A stretch of 45,714 nucleotides of DNA from Streptomyces zhaozhouensis (GCF_900230195.1 NZ_OCNE01000030.1:1-45714), one strand, 5' to 3'. Shown: positions 1 to 7,823, counted from the stretch's first letter. Notes: a model not told the origin generated them from the letters alone. A program made the numbers and translations.

Positions 1-91
1 GAAACTGCGAGACCGAGTTCACCCTACATAGCCTCCCTCAATGCCGTCACTCTGTGTATCCGCAAGCGGAGGGGACCTACCCAACAACACC
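1..91. other. Left-edge stretch without a recognisable gene
   Basis: This stretch has visibly lower GC than the rest of the window and no reading frame with actinomycete codon bias. It ends exactly where the 90-bp palindrome begins. I see nothing assignable in it. Together with the palindrome it could be foreign or misjoined sequence fused to the F5/8 gene fragment. Confidence 0.4.
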
Positions 92-181
92 CCCAGTAGG
101 GCTTTGGAGGAGATACGCGCGGTAGCGCCCGAGGCATGCCTCGGGCGCTACCGCGCGTATCTCCTCCAAAGCCCTACTGGG
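92..181. repeat. Perfect 90-bp palindrome with no loop
   Basis: Bases 92-136 are the exact reverse complement of 137-181, with the centre at GCATGC and no spacer. The arms run CCCAGTAGGGCTTTGG inward to CGAGGC. The palindrome ends where homology to an F5/8 type C domain begins (Trp codon at 178-180), so it marks a breakpoint. Long loopless palindromes are unstable in vivo. A fold-back assembly or library chimera is therefore as likely as a recent inverted duplication or insertion. Confidence 0.9.
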
Positions 182-384
182 AGACCTCCCACGCCCGCGC
201 CTACGAGGTCCAGGTCTCGGAGAACGCCCAGGACTGGACGCCGGTCCACACCGTGACCGACGGCGCCGGCGGCGTGGAGACCGCGGAGGTCGACGCCACC
301 GGCCGCTACGTCCGGGTGCTGGGCACGGAACGCGGCACCGGATGGGGTTACTCGCTCTACGAGTTCGGCGTCTACGCGTCCTGA
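136..384 (+). CDS. Truncated F5/8 type C (discoidin-like) domain, C-terminal stub
   Basis: From Trp at 178-180 the frame reads WETSHARAYEVQVSENAQDW, ending GWGYSLYEFGVYAS. This is the C-terminal half of a galactose-binding-like F5/8 type C domain, found as a carbohydrate-binding module at the end of secreted glycoside hydrolases. About 68 residues remain of a domain that is usually near 130-150. Everything upstream of 178 lies in the palindrome, and the frame meets a stop at 97-99. The nominal ATG at 136 sits at the palindrome centre and is unlikely to be a natural start. I read this as a remnant of a larger secreted protein cut by the palindrome junction, either a real rearrangement or an assembly break. 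A strong hairpin follows the stop. Confidence 0.6.
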   Translation: MPRALPRVSPPKPYWETSHARAYEVQVSENAQDWTPVHTVTDGAGGVETAEVDATGRYVRVLGTERGTGWGYSLYEFGVYAS

Positions 385-409
385 CGCGACCCGCCGTTCC
401 TCCCCCGCG

Positions 410-445
410 ACGGCCCCGGCCGCCCCTCTCGGGCGCCGGGGCCGT
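410..445. terminator. Hairpin terminator between convergent genes
   Basis: An 11-bp perfect stem (ACGGCCCCGGC at 410-420 with GCCGGGGCCGT at 435-445) closes a 14-nt loop. It starts 25 nt after the F5/8 stop and faces the 3' end of the DUF4291 gene, so it can serve both strands. There is no U-tract, as is usual in Streptomyces. Confidence 0.65.
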
Positions 446-558
446 TCCACCGCCCGCCGCCGCCTCCGGAACTCGGCCGCGTCGAGGCCGGGCCCGGTCC
501 CGGACCGCCGTGCCGAGGGCGGCGCCTTCCGCGCCCGCCTCCCGTTCCCCGCGGCCGG

Positions 559-1128
559 TCAACTCCCCCGGCACAGCCGGGACTCCAGCTCCCGGGGCAG
601 CGGATAGACCCGTTCGGGCGGGAGCAGGCGCCGGGCCCTGGCCGGTTGGCCGTCGCGGACCAGGGCGGCGGCCCTGCGGACGCGGGGGGTGAGATCCGTC
701 AGCCCGACCAGCCACTTCTCGTCGAAGGTACGGATCAGAGTGCGCCCGATGCCGACCTGGATGCTGTAGCGGTTCTCCGCCGCGCCGCGCAGCGTGCGTT
801 CCGGGTCCCACTGGACGTGGACGGCGGCACGGTCGAGGGCCGCGCGATCCCGGGTGGTGGTCAGCACCGCGCGGGACAGGGCCTCCTCCCAGCCGCTTCG
901 GGTGACGCGGACCGCGAGGACGCGTTCCTGACCTGGTTTGGTGGCCCAGTTGCTGCGGTGCGCCAGCCACGTGAGCGAGGGCTTGATCCAGGTCATCCGG
1001 TGGAAGGAGAACGGCGCGACGAAGTGCCCGGCGCGCAGCGCCGGTTCGGCGATCGCCGGTGCGTAGGCCTGATAGACCACGATCGTCTCGCGGTCGTAGT
1101 CGGCGCGGATCTGATACTGCGGTGCCAT
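559..1128 (-). CDS. DUF4291 domain-containing protein
   Basis: The product is 189 aa, starting MAPQYQIRADYD at the ATG at 1128. Recognisable DUF4291 features are the N-terminal QIRADYDRETIVVYQAY, the HRMTWIKPSLTWLAHRSNW segment and the WDPER region, with a C-terminal tail ending RLCRGS. Length matches the family's usual 190-200 aa. The frame stays open upstream to 1527, but that part is antisense to the neighbouring gene's codons and has no RBS, so I reject it. No signal peptide or membrane segment is visible, so it is probably cytosolic. The biochemical function of the family is not known to me. It lies downstream of the WD40-like gene on the same strand with a 73-nt gap. Confidence 0.85.
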   Translation of the reverse strand: MAPQYQIRADYDRETIVVYQAYAPAIAEPALRAGHFVAPFSFHRMTWIKPSLTWLAHRSNWATKPGQERVLAVRVTRSGWEEALSRAVLTTTRDRAALDRAAVHVQWDPERTLRGAAENRYSIQVGIGRTLIRTFDEKWLVGLTDLTPRVRRAAALVRDGQPARARRLLPPERVYPLPRELESRLCRGS

Positions 1129-1201
1129 GGCCCGGACGCTGCCACCCGCCCCACGCCCGCGACGAGCGGTTTTCGCGGCGAACAGGTCGCACAACGAACG
1201 G

Positions 1202-2224
1202 TCAACGCCCGCCGAGCGCTTCGAGCGACCACGCGGTGACACCCTCCGGTCCCGTGGCGACGAAGGTCCCGCCGCGCGGGGTGAACGACGCGACGGTCTG
1301 CTCGGCCCCGGTCCACAGGATCGTTCCGTCCATGCCGTCGAAGAGCACGGCCGACTCGTCGTCGGCGAGGAACACCACCGGGCGGCCCCGGCCGGCCCGC
1401 GGCCAGCAGGCGCGCGACGCCAGCGCCGCCCAGGGCAGCGAGGCGTCGACGCCGAAGGCGGGGTCGGCGACCTGGACCGTCGCGCGTTCCCCTCCCGCCG
1501 TGAAGAGGCAGGCCGTGGGCCGGTCACCGCCGGCCGCGAGCAGCCCTGTGCCGTCCGGGGAGAACGCCAGCGCGTGCACGGCCGAAAGGCCGGTATCCCA
1601 GGTCACCGCCCCTGCCTCGCCGCCGAGTTCGCGGACCGAGACCGCCCCGTCCGGCCGGGCGTGGGCCAGTCGCCGGCCGGTGTGGTCGAGCGCCACCGGC
1701 CCGCTGACCCCGTCCATGGTCAGCAGCACGCGGCCGGTCGCCGCCTCGGCGACGACCGCCGTTCCGGCGACCGGGCTGCCGCCGGCGAGCAGCCGTCCGT
1801 CGCCGGACTGGCCGAGCCTGACGAAGTCGATCTCGGCGTCGGGGGGTTCGGCGTCGGCGTCGCCGCCGTCGATCGCGAACCCGCTTCGGCGCACCCCGTC
1901 GCGTCCGTAGGTCACCGGCCCGTCGCCGCCACCGCCGAGATCGGCGAAGCCGACCGTCACCCGGGCGCCGTCCGGGCTGAAGACGGCGTCCACCGCCATC
2001 GACTGCTCGGTCAGCGTGACCAGCCGCGTGGGTTCCTCCGGCTCCGGGTCCGGGTCCGGTGCCAGGAGCAGCACCTCGCCGAGGTCGTTGTTGCCGGTCG
2101 CGCCGGCCGCGGCCAGCACCACGCCCAGACCGTCGGGGCAGGCCACCGCGGTGGCGTGGAACTCGTCGTCGAGGCGGCACAACAGCCGGTGCGGGGACCG
2201 CGGGTCGCGGGAGGAGGCGGACAC
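1202..2224 (-). CDS. WD40-like beta-propeller protein
   Basis: About 340 aa with repeated propeller-like strands: VFSPDGARVTVGFADL, LGQSGDGRLLAGGSPVAG and ALAFSPDGTGLLAAGGDRPT, plus a C-terminal GGTFVATGPEGVTAWSLEAL. These resemble the SPDG turns of WD40/PQQ-like blades, enough for one propeller. There is no catalytic motif or signal peptide, so a cytosolic scaffold or sensor role is inferred. Start choice: a GTG at 2242 has no RBS, while the GTG at 2224 lies 8 nt after a -10-like CAGGAT (minus strand, 2238-2233) and would suit a leaderless transcript giving MSASSRDPRS. The six-codon difference is unresolved. The gene is divergent from galE across about 90 bp. Confidence 0.75.
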   Translation of the reverse strand: MSASSRDPRSPHRLLCRLDDEFHATAVACPDGLGVVLAAAGATGNNDLGEVLLLAPDPDPEPEEPTRLVTLTEQSMAVDAVFSPDGARVTVGFADLGGGGDGPVTYGRDGVRRSGFAIDGGDADAEPPDAEIDFVRLGQSGDGRLLAGGSPVAGTAVVAEAATGRVLLTMDGVSGPVALDHTGRRLAHARPDGAVSVRELGGEAGAVTWDTGLSAVHALAFSPDGTGLLAAGGDRPTACLFTAGGERATVQVADPAFGVDASLPWAALASRACWPRAGRGRPVVFLADDESAVLFDGMDGTILWTGAEQTVASFTPRGGTFVATGPEGVTAWSLEALGGR

Positions 2225-2316
2225 GGTCGGCGATCCTGCCACGCGCGGCCCGCGCGCTCCCGGTCGGGGGCCGCGGGTAGGTTGGGGAGCTTCGGACGTC
2301 GACGAAGGGATGCGTG

Positions 2317-3318
2317 ATGAAGGTCCTGATCGCCGGAGGTGCCGGGTACATCGGCAGCACGGTCGCCTCGGCCTGTCTGGACCGCGGGATCACCCCGGTG
2401 GTGCTGGACAGCCTGGTCACCGGGCGGCGGGAGTTCGCCGAGGGGCGCGCGTTCTACGAGGGGGACATCGCCGACGGGCCTCTGGTGGACCGGATCTTCG
2501 CCGAGCATCCGGAGATCGGCGCGGTGGTCCACTGCGCGGCGCTGATCGTGGTGCCCGACTCGGTGACCGACCCGATCGGCTACTACCGGGCCAACGTGGC
2601 CAAGAGCCTGGAGTTCACGGGGCATCTGCTGCGCAACGGCTGCCACCGGCTGGTGTTCAGCTCCTCGGCCTCGATCTACCGGGCGGGCGAGGATCTGACC
2701 GTGGACGAGGGGTCGGCGATCGAGCCGCTGAGCCCGTACGCGCGGACCAAGGCGGTCTGCGAGGGAATGTTCGCGGACATCGCGGCGGGCACCCCGCTGC
2801 GGGTGCTCTCGCTGCGCTACTTCAACCCGGTCGGCGCCGATCCCCAGTTGCGCACCGGACTGCAACTCCCCCGGCCCAGCCATGCGTTGGGGCAGATGAT
2901 CCTGGCGGGAGAGGAGGGGCGGCCGTTCCGGATCACCGGGACCGACTATCCGACCAGGGACGGCTCCGGGCTGCGGGACTACGTCCACGTCTGGGACCTG
3001 GCCGCCGCGCACCTGGCCGCGTTGGACGCCTTCGACGGGCTGTTCACCGACGGCACCCGGTCCACGGCGATCAACCTCGGCACCGGAACGGGCACCACCG
3101 TGCGCGAACTGCTCGCGGCGTATAACGAGGTGAGCGACCGTCCGATCGAGGCGGTCGAGGCCGAGCGCCGTCCGGGCGACTCCGCCGGCGCCCGCACCCG
3201 CGGCGACCGGGCCGAGAGGCTGCTCGGCTGGCGGGCGCGGCTGCCGCTGACCGACGGCATCCGGCACTCGCTGCGGTGGGCCGCCGCGCGGCCCACCGTG
3301 CTCGACGAGAGGTCCTAG
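2317..3318 (+). CDS. UDP-glucose 4-epimerase-like SDR (GalE)
   Basis: The product is 333 aa and belongs to the extended short-chain dehydrogenase family that interconverts UDP-glucose and UDP-galactose using bound NAD. It shows the Rossmann motif GGAGYIGS at residues 7-14, the catalytic SSSASIY serine segment, the YARTK (YxxxK) pair, and the GalE-typical RYFNPVGAD and GLRDYVHVWDLA blocks. The GTG at 2314 is followed directly by ATG at 2317. GAAGGG at 2304-2309 is 7 nt from the ATG, so I start there. A -10-like TAGGTT is at 2278-2283. Lone galE-like genes can have other nucleotide-sugar substrates, so specificity is inferred. The stop codon overlaps the convergent methyltransferase stop in a shared CTAG. 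Confidence 0.9.
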   Translation: MKVLIAGGAGYIGSTVASACLDRGITPVVLDSLVTGRREFAEGRAFYEGDIADGPLVDRIFAEHPEIGAVVHCAALIVVPDSVTDPIGYYRANVAKSLEFTGHLLRNGCHRLVFSSSASIYRAGEDLTVDEGSAIEPLSPYARTKAVCEGMFADIAAGTPLRVLSLRYFNPVGADPQLRTGLQLPRPSHALGQMILAGEEGRPFRITGTDYPTRDGSGLRDYVHVWDLAAAHLAALDAFDGLFTDGTRSTAINLGTGTGTTVRELLAAYNEVSDRPIEAVEAERRPGDSAGARTRGDRAERLLGWRARLPLTDGIRHSLRWAAARPTVLDERS

Positions 3319-4142
3319 TCCGCGTCGGGCCGACGACCGATCAGCACCGTCGCCTCGCGTTCCGCGCAGTGCGCGACGCGGGGCGTCAGGCCGCCGGAGC
3401 GCAACGCGTCCAGCAGCGCGGGTCGTTGACGTTCGCCGGACTCCACGAGCAGGCTCCCGCCGGGTGCCAGCCAACGCGCCGCGTCGGCGATCACCCGGCG
3501 CAGCACGGTCAGCCCGTCGGCGCCGCCGTCCAGGGCGGTCGCGGGTTCGTGCACGCGGGCCTCGGTGGGCAGCAGGGCCACGGCGTCGGTGGGCACGTAG
3601 GGCGCGTTGGCGACCAGTACCTCCACCCGGCCGCGCAGCCGCGCCGGCAGCGGCGCGTAGAGGTCGCCCTCGTACACCGCGGCCGCCGGGCCCAGATTGA
3701 GTCGGGCGCAGGCCACCGCCCGCGGGTCCAGGTCGGCGGCGTGCAGTTCGACGCCTTCCCAGGCGGCCAGCAGGGCGACGCCCACGGCGCCGGAGCCGCA
3801 GCACAGGTCGACCGCGACGGCGGGTGCGGCGGCGAGCCGCACCGCGCGTTCCACCAGGAACTCGGTGCGGCGCCTCGGCACGAACACGCCGGGCCCGACC
3901 TTGACCCGGTGACCGGCGAACTCGGCCCAGCCCAGGACGTGTTCGAGCGGTTCGCCGGCGGCCCTGCGGGCGACGGAGGCGGCCAGCGCCTCGCCGTCGC
4001 CTTCGGCGCCCGCCAGCAGCAGCGCGGCCTCGTCCTCGGCGAAGACGCAGCCGGCGGCCCGCAGCCGGGCCACGACGGCGGAGGGCGGGGGAAGGAAGGG
4101 CAGGGAAGAAGCGGAGGAGGGGGAAAGGGGTGGAACCGACAT
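3315..4142 (-). CDS. PrmC/HemK-related protein-(glutamine-N5) methyltransferase
   Basis: The product is 275 aa with a class I SAM-methyltransferase fold: FVPRRRTEFLVERAV, SAM-binding motif I VDLCCGSGAVGVAL, and a following acidic loop AADLDPRAVACARLN. The catalytic NPPY of true PrmC/HemK is NAPY here (VANAPYVPTDAV). That substitution marks the actinobacterial PrmC-related subfamily of unknown substrate rather than the release-factor methylase itself, which normally sits beside prfA. The N-terminus is low-complexity Pro/Ser before the helical domain at about residues 20-80. Start ATG at 4142. The 3' end is convergent with galE with overlapping stops, leaving no room for a terminator. Confidence 0.85.
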   Translation of the reverse strand: MSVPPLSPSSASSLPFLPPPSAVVARLRAAGCVFAEDEAALLLAGAEGDGEALAASVARRAAGEPLEHVLGWAEFAGHRVKVGPGVFVPRRRTEFLVERAVRLAAAPAVAVDLCCGSGAVGVALLAAWEGVELHAADLDPRAVACARLNLGPAAAVYEGDLYAPLPARLRGRVEVLVANAPYVPTDAVALLPTEARVHEPATALDGGADGLTVLRRVIADAARWLAPGGSLLVESGERQRPALLDALRSGGLTPRVAHCAEREATVLIGRRPDAD

Positions 4143-4436
4143 CAGAGCCTCTCAAGCGCGTCGGACGCCCCCTGGCCCCCGGCGGCGCTCACCGCGTGGG
4201 AGCCGCCCCGCCCCGGGGTGGGAGTGCCCGTGCCGACCGAACGGTGATCGGGCTCACCTCCCTCGTCTCCCAGGGTGCTTCCGCACCCGCCGCCTGTGAA
4301 GTCGCCGACCACCCTACCCGAGGCGCGCCCGGGGCCGCGGCACGGAGCGGGGCCGGCGCGACGCGCCGGAGAGCGTGCGGCGGAGCGGGCGCGGTCGGCC
4401 GAACGCCCCCCGGCGGGCCGTCCGTCGCCCTCCCCG
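4143..4436 (-). promoter_or_regulatory. Intergenic region with a -10-like TAGGGT
   Basis: This gap lies between two minus-strand genes. Reading the minus strand, a TAGGGT (plus 4311-4316) matches the actinobacterial -10 consensus, but no good -35 sits 17-18 bp above it and the inferred 5' leader would be about 165 nt. An inverted repeat CCGGCGCG-A-CGCGCCGG at 4353-4369 may terminate the upstream beta-helix gene. Nothing else is evident. Confidence 0.35.
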
Positions 4437-6278
4437 TCAGTTGCTCTCCAGGTAGAAGATGCCGTCGTTGAGCCCGGGGCCCGCGGGGCCGCCGAGGTCG
4501 TTGATGACGTGGTTGATGATGCCGAGCTGGCCCAGCGAGACGATCACCATGCTGGTGAAGTCGAACCCGTCCCCCGCCGGCGTGGCGATGGCCCGTTCCG
4601 TGGTGATGTGCGCGTCCTCCAGCATCAGGCTGTAGACGCCGAGGCCGTAGGCGGTGTGGGCCGTGGTGCCCTCGGCGACCACGTAGGCGGTCCAGCCCTG
4701 TTCGTCGCCGTTCATCCAGGCGGCCTGGTCGGGCGGGTCGTAGGGCAGTTCGCACTGGTAGAAGTAGGTGCGCCCGTGGTCGCCGTTCCAGATGACCTGG
4801 TGGCCCTGGTAGTGCTCGACGAAGAGGCCGTAGCCGGTGACATGGTCGCCGTTGACGACCAGGCCGTTGCGGGCCGTGTTGACGTCCCAGCCGACGCCCT
4901 CGCCGTGGTCGCCGCGCCAGAGCCAGACGTGGTCGATCACCGTGTCGTGGGCGTGCACCAGGAGGCTGACCTCGGCGGATCCGGGGTGCGCGCCGCCGAT
5001 CCGGCAGAAGACGTCGTGCAGATGGATCGGGTTCTCCTGGTGACGGGCGGTCGAGCCCTCCTCGCCGACCTCGATCAGCACCCGCGAGCCGCCCTCGCCC
5101 GCGTCGACCAGGAGGCCGGCCAGTTGGACACCGTCGACGTCGGCGACATGGATCGCGTCGACCCCGCCCTCGGGGATCAGGGTGGCCATGCCCAGGCCGA
5201 GCACGACGGTCCCGGGGTGGGTGATCTCCAGGGTCTGGTCGATCCGGTGGACGCCGGGGGTGATCATCAGGTGCCTGCCCTCGGCGAGCGCGGCGTTCAT
5301 GGAGGCCGCGTCGTCGCCCTCGTGCGCGACGTGGAACGCGCTCAGCGGCAGCGAGGTGCCGGGCGTCGGCCCGTCGGCCCAGGTCGTTCCCCGGGAGTCC
5401 TGGCGCGCGTCGGGTACGAACACGGCGTAGTCGTCGCCGTCGAGATAGAGGTAGGGCTTCTCCCTGACCCACGGCGTGGTCTCCACGACCGTGTGCGAGG
5501 GGTCCGGGAAGTGGTGCGGCGGGGCGCCCTCGACGCCGACGAAGACCATGTTCCACACCGAGCCGGCCCACTCGCCCAGCTCGCTGTTGCGGGTCAGCCA
5601 CTGCTGCTGCGAGCCGGAGACCACCCGGTCGACCTTGCTGTCCGCGAGGAACCCGCCGCTGGCCCAGCCGTCGTAGCCGTTCCACAGCGGCATCTCGCCC
5701 CTGATGTGGACGCGGCGGATCGGTGCCGCCTGGGAGACCGCGTAGCGGTTGTAGCCGTCCCAGGGGGTGACGGAGAGGTTCTCGGTGGCGCGCCAGAAGT
5801 TGTGGGTGGCGTTGCCGTCGAACCAGTCGGCCTCGACGCGGACCCAGCCGGTGATGTCGACGTCGTCGGGCGAGCGGCCGAGCCCGGCGACATGGGTGTA
5901 GTAGCCGATGTTGACGTCCAGGTCCTGGTAGTGGCCGGGCTTGAAGAGGAAGGCGAAACGCCCGGAGCCGAACTGCGCGGTCTCCTGCTGGGCGAAGGCC
6001 GCGTCCAGGGTGGCCTGGATGTCGCCCACGGGCATCGAGGGGTCGAAGACCGTGACGTGGGGGCCGAGCACGGGGTCGGTCCGGGTGATCGGCGTGCCGG
6101 TGGGCGCGGTCGCCGGGCGCCGGGGCGGGCCCTGCGGCGCGGGGACGGCGCCGGCCGGTGCGTGGGAGGCGCCGGCGGTGGCGACCACGGCGGCGGCCAG
6201 GCCGGCGAGCGTGGCGCGGCGGGACACGCCGCGGGGACCTCGGGGTGCGGGAGGCTGCGGGGGCGGGAGGGAAGGCAC
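4437..6278 (-). CDS. Secreted (Tat) parallel beta-helix protein, pectate lyase-like superfamily
   Basis: The product is 613 aa. The GTG at 6278 is preceded by GAGGAG with 5-nt spacing, which decides the start over more distal ATGs. The N-terminus has a twin-arginine signal (VSRRATLAGLAAAVVATAGA), indicating Tat export. The mature part is rich in short repeated coil strands (THPGTVVLGLGMATLIPEGG, VDAIHVADVDGVQLAGLLVD, DTVIDHVWLWRGDHGEGVGW) typical of right-handed parallel beta-helix enzymes such as GH55-like glucanases and pectate lyases. In Streptomyces such proteins are often mislabelled adenylyl cyclase. Catalytic residues cannot be assigned by eye, so polysaccharide cleavage is inference. 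A LacI-type operator lies 41-52 nt upstream, matching that of the next secreted-protein gene. Confidence 0.8.
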   Translation of the reverse strand: MPSLPPPQPPAPRGPRGVSRRATLAGLAAAVVATAGASHAPAGAVPAPQGPPRRPATAPTGTPITRTDPVLGPHVTVFDPSMPVGDIQATLDAAFAQQETAQFGSGRFAFLFKPGHYQDLDVNIGYYTHVAGLGRSPDDVDITGWVRVEADWFDGNATHNFWRATENLSVTPWDGYNRYAVSQAAPIRRVHIRGEMPLWNGYDGWASGGFLADSKVDRVVSGSQQQWLTRNSELGEWAGSVWNMVFVGVEGAPPHHFPDPSHTVVETTPWVREKPYLYLDGDDYAVFVPDARQDSRGTTWADGPTPGTSLPLSAFHVAHEGDDAASMNAALAEGRHLMITPGVHRIDQTLEITHPGTVVLGLGMATLIPEGGVDAIHVADVDGVQLAGLLVDAGEGGSRVLIEVGEEGSTARHQENPIHLHDVFCRIGGAHPGSAEVSLLVHAHDTVIDHVWLWRGDHGEGVGWDVNTARNGLVVNGDHVTGYGLFVEHYQGHQVIWNGDHGRTYFYQCELPYDPPDQAAWMNGDEQGWTAYVVAEGTTAHTAYGLGVYSLMLEDAHITTERAIATPAGDGFDFTSMVIVSLGQLGIINHVINDLGGPAGPGLNDGIFYLESN

Positions 6279-6318
6279 GGGGACTCCTCGGTCGATCAGC
6301 GTGGGGGAAGGGGGGTGG

Positions 6319-6330
6319 GAGAGCGCTCCC
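6319..6330. promoter_or_regulatory. LacI-type operator upstream of the beta-helix gene
   Basis: GAGAGCGCTCCC has the central CG palindrome of LacI/GalR-family sites. It differs from the perfect site at 7582-7595 by one base in the right half-site. It ends 40 nt before the GTG at 6278, a position expected to cover the promoter or transcription start. Streptomyces glycan-degradation regulators such as CebR use closely related GGGAGCGCTCCC operators. Confidence 0.6.
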
Positions 6331-6448
6331 TCGCACGGGCCCGCCGGACGGCCGCGCGGTGGTCGGTGGAGGGGCGCGGTGGGAGGCGACGGTGACGGCG
6401 CGGCGGGGCGCGGTGGCCGGTCGACGCGACGCGCGACCGGCCACCGTT

Positions 6449-6466
6449 CACTGGTCACAACCAGTG
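6449..6466 (-). terminator. Hairpin downstream of the DUF1996 gene
   Basis: CACTGGT (6449-6455) pairs with ACCAGTG (6460-6466) around a CACA tetraloop. Flanking GGCC segments can extend the stem. It lies 38 nt after the DUF1996 stop on the minus strand. Confidence 0.45.
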
Positions 6467-6503
6467 CACCGGCCACCCACCGGGGACCGGACCGCCGGGT
6501 GGG

Positions 6504-7547
6504 TCAGGGCAGTTCGTGGTTCTCGTCGAGCACGGCGCCCTCGTCCGGGTGGAACTGGTCAAAGCCACGGGTGTCGCACTGGAGGCCGCCGTTGATGCAG
6601 TGCTCCACCATCGCGGCCAGCGTCCGCTCGTCCCAGTTGTTGAAGAAGTCGTAGTGGAAGCTGTATCCCTGACCACTGGCCAGCCGGACGTTCGAGGTGT
6701 CGCCGCTGACCGGGAACGCCATCTTGAACTCGATCATCGGCACCGCCACCGGGTGGCTGGAGGGGCAGACGTCCTGGTTGTCCTCGACCACCGGGTAGGC
6801 CATGTGGTCCTGGTGGTTGGGCGAGTCAAGGTGCCGCCCGTCCCAGCAACTCGGGGCCTGGTAGCGCACGTTCAGCTGGCTGCCGGGGGCGCAGTAGTCC
6901 GGGATGTCGTCGTTCTCGTAGTCGTCACCGCACTCCCAGCCCTTCTCGGTGGCGTTGATGAAGTCCTCGGCGGACTGCGTCGGGCTGCCCACCACGTAGC
7001 GCAGACCGGTCGGGAAGGGGCGCACCGACTCGTGGTCCCTGATGCCCGACTTGTAGTAGATGACCTGGGGCCCGCTCGGCCTGACCTCCTCGTCGCCGTT
7101 GTACATGGTCGGCATCCAGTACGCCGACAGGTCCGCCGGAACGACGCAGGTGGTCTCCCCCTGGTCCAACGAGTCCAGGTCGCTGAACGCGTCGGTGGTG
7201 GTGTTCCCCATGAACGTGTGGTTGTGCGACTCGCCCGGGAGGCCGGGGAAGACGATCGGGTCGTCGTCCCCGGTGTGGCTGACCGAGCAGTTGGCCTGGA
7301 ACTCGCGGTGCTCGGCGAACGGCGCGTCCGGGTTGGGCGGGATGCCCTCGACCGGCTCGTCGACCGGGATCCACTCGCCGGGCGGCGGGTCCATCGCCGT
7401 CCGGTGGCCGGAGTGGTCGACCTCGCTCGCCGCGGTCGCCCCGTCGCCCGGCGCGGCGACCGCGCCCACGGTGCCCAGCCCGGCCGCGACGAGCGAGAGC
7501 ACGGCAGCCGCTAACGTGCCGGAGAACAGGGCCTTCTTACGTTTCAT
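6504..7547 (-). CDS. Secreted DUF1996 domain protein
   Basis: The product is 347 aa. The ATG at 7547 follows GGAGG with 5-nt spacing. The N-terminus MKRKKALFSGTLAAAVLSLV is a Sec signal peptide with cleavage likely near GAVAA. The mature protein carries DUF1996 features: FQANCSVSHTGDDDPIVFPG, the His-rich ESHNHTFMGN motif, the PTMYNGDEEVRPSGPQVIYY block, CWDGRHLDSPNHQDHMAYP and a terminal GYSFHYDFFNNWDE. Conserved His, Asp and Cys residues suggest a disulphide-stabilised extracellular fold that could bind metal, but the family activity is not established. A perfect palindromic LacI-type operator lies 35 nt upstream. It shares direction and operator type with the beta-helix gene downstream, so the two are probably co-regulated extracellular proteins. 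Confidence 0.85.
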   Translation of the reverse strand: MKRKKALFSGTLAAAVLSLVAAGLGTVGAVAAPGDGATAASEVDHSGHRTAMDPPPGEWIPVDEPVEGIPPNPDAPFAEHREFQANCSVSHTGDDDPIVFPGLPGESHNHTFMGNTTTDAFSDLDSLDQGETTCVVPADLSAYWMPTMYNGDEEVRPSGPQVIYYKSGIRDHESVRPFPTGLRYVVGSPTQSAEDFINATEKGWECGDDYENDDIPDYCAPGSQLNVRYQAPSCWDGRHLDSPNHQDHMAYPVVEDNQDVCPSSHPVAVPMIEFKMAFPVSGDTSNVRLASGQGYSFHYDFFNNWDERTLAAMVEHCINGGLQCDTRGFDQFHPDEGAVLDENHELP

Positions 7548-7581
7548 GCGGACCTCCGGGTCGCTCGGTGGCGGGAGAGCC

Positions 7582-7595
7582 GGAGAGCGCTCTCC
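7582..7595. promoter_or_regulatory. Perfect 14-bp LacI-type operator
   Basis: GGAGAGCGCTCTCC is a perfect palindrome with a central CG step, the LacI/GalR hallmark, 34 nt upstream of the DUF1996 start codon. The flanking GCGGGAGAG (7571-7579) can alternatively pair with CTCTCCCGC (7590-7598). It shares its left half GAGAGC and core with the site at 6319-6330. No LacI-family gene is in the window. Confidence 0.7.
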
Positions 7596-7719
7596 CGCCC
7601 GGCAGTGTTGCCGCGATGACGAGAACGTGTCAATGCCCGGCGAGCCGCCCCGCCGGACCGGAACTTTCCCGGAACCCGCGAGCGCCGGCCCACGCTCCCG
7701 GGCGCCCGGAGGCATTCGG

Positions 7720-7749
7720 GTGACGGAGGAGGGCGGAGTCGTCTAGGGT
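7720..7749 (+). promoter_or_regulatory. Promoter of leader peptide and glycosyltransferase
   Basis: TAGGGT at 7744-7749 is an excellent actinobacterial -10. GTGACG (7720-7725, 18-bp spacer) or TGACGG (7721-7726, 17-bp spacer) is an acceptable -35. Transcription would begin about 6-7 nt after the -10, at the ATG at 7756, giving a leaderless first cistron. Confidence 0.6.
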
Positions 7750-7755
7750 GGCGGT

Positions 7756-7782
7756 ATGCATTTTCTTGAGATCTACGGCTGA
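7756..7782 (+). CDS. Putative 8-residue leaderless leader peptide MHFLEIYG
   Basis: ATG CAT TTT CTT GAG ATC TAC GGC TGA lies exactly where transcription from the TAGGGT -10 should start, so it can be translated as a leaderless mRNA. Its codons (TTT, CTT) are AT-rich and rare in high-GC actinomycetes, unlike the surrounding sequence. It is followed by a compound hairpin and, 128 nt after its stop, by an OleD-like glycosyltransferase. Short leader peptides before macrolide-resistance genes commonly control them by ribosome stalling, so the same is inferred here. The stalling ligand is unknown, and the peptide could be fortuitous. Confidence 0.5.
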   Translation: MHFLEIYG

Positions 7783-7823
7783 ACGGGCCGGGGCAGGCCC
7801 CCGACTCCGTCCGCGCCCTCTGA

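Noticed and set aside
4189..6444. Long Arg/Pro-rich minus-strand frame overlapping the beta-helix gene
   Set aside because: Out of frame with the gene that carries a Tat signal and an RBS; no motif.
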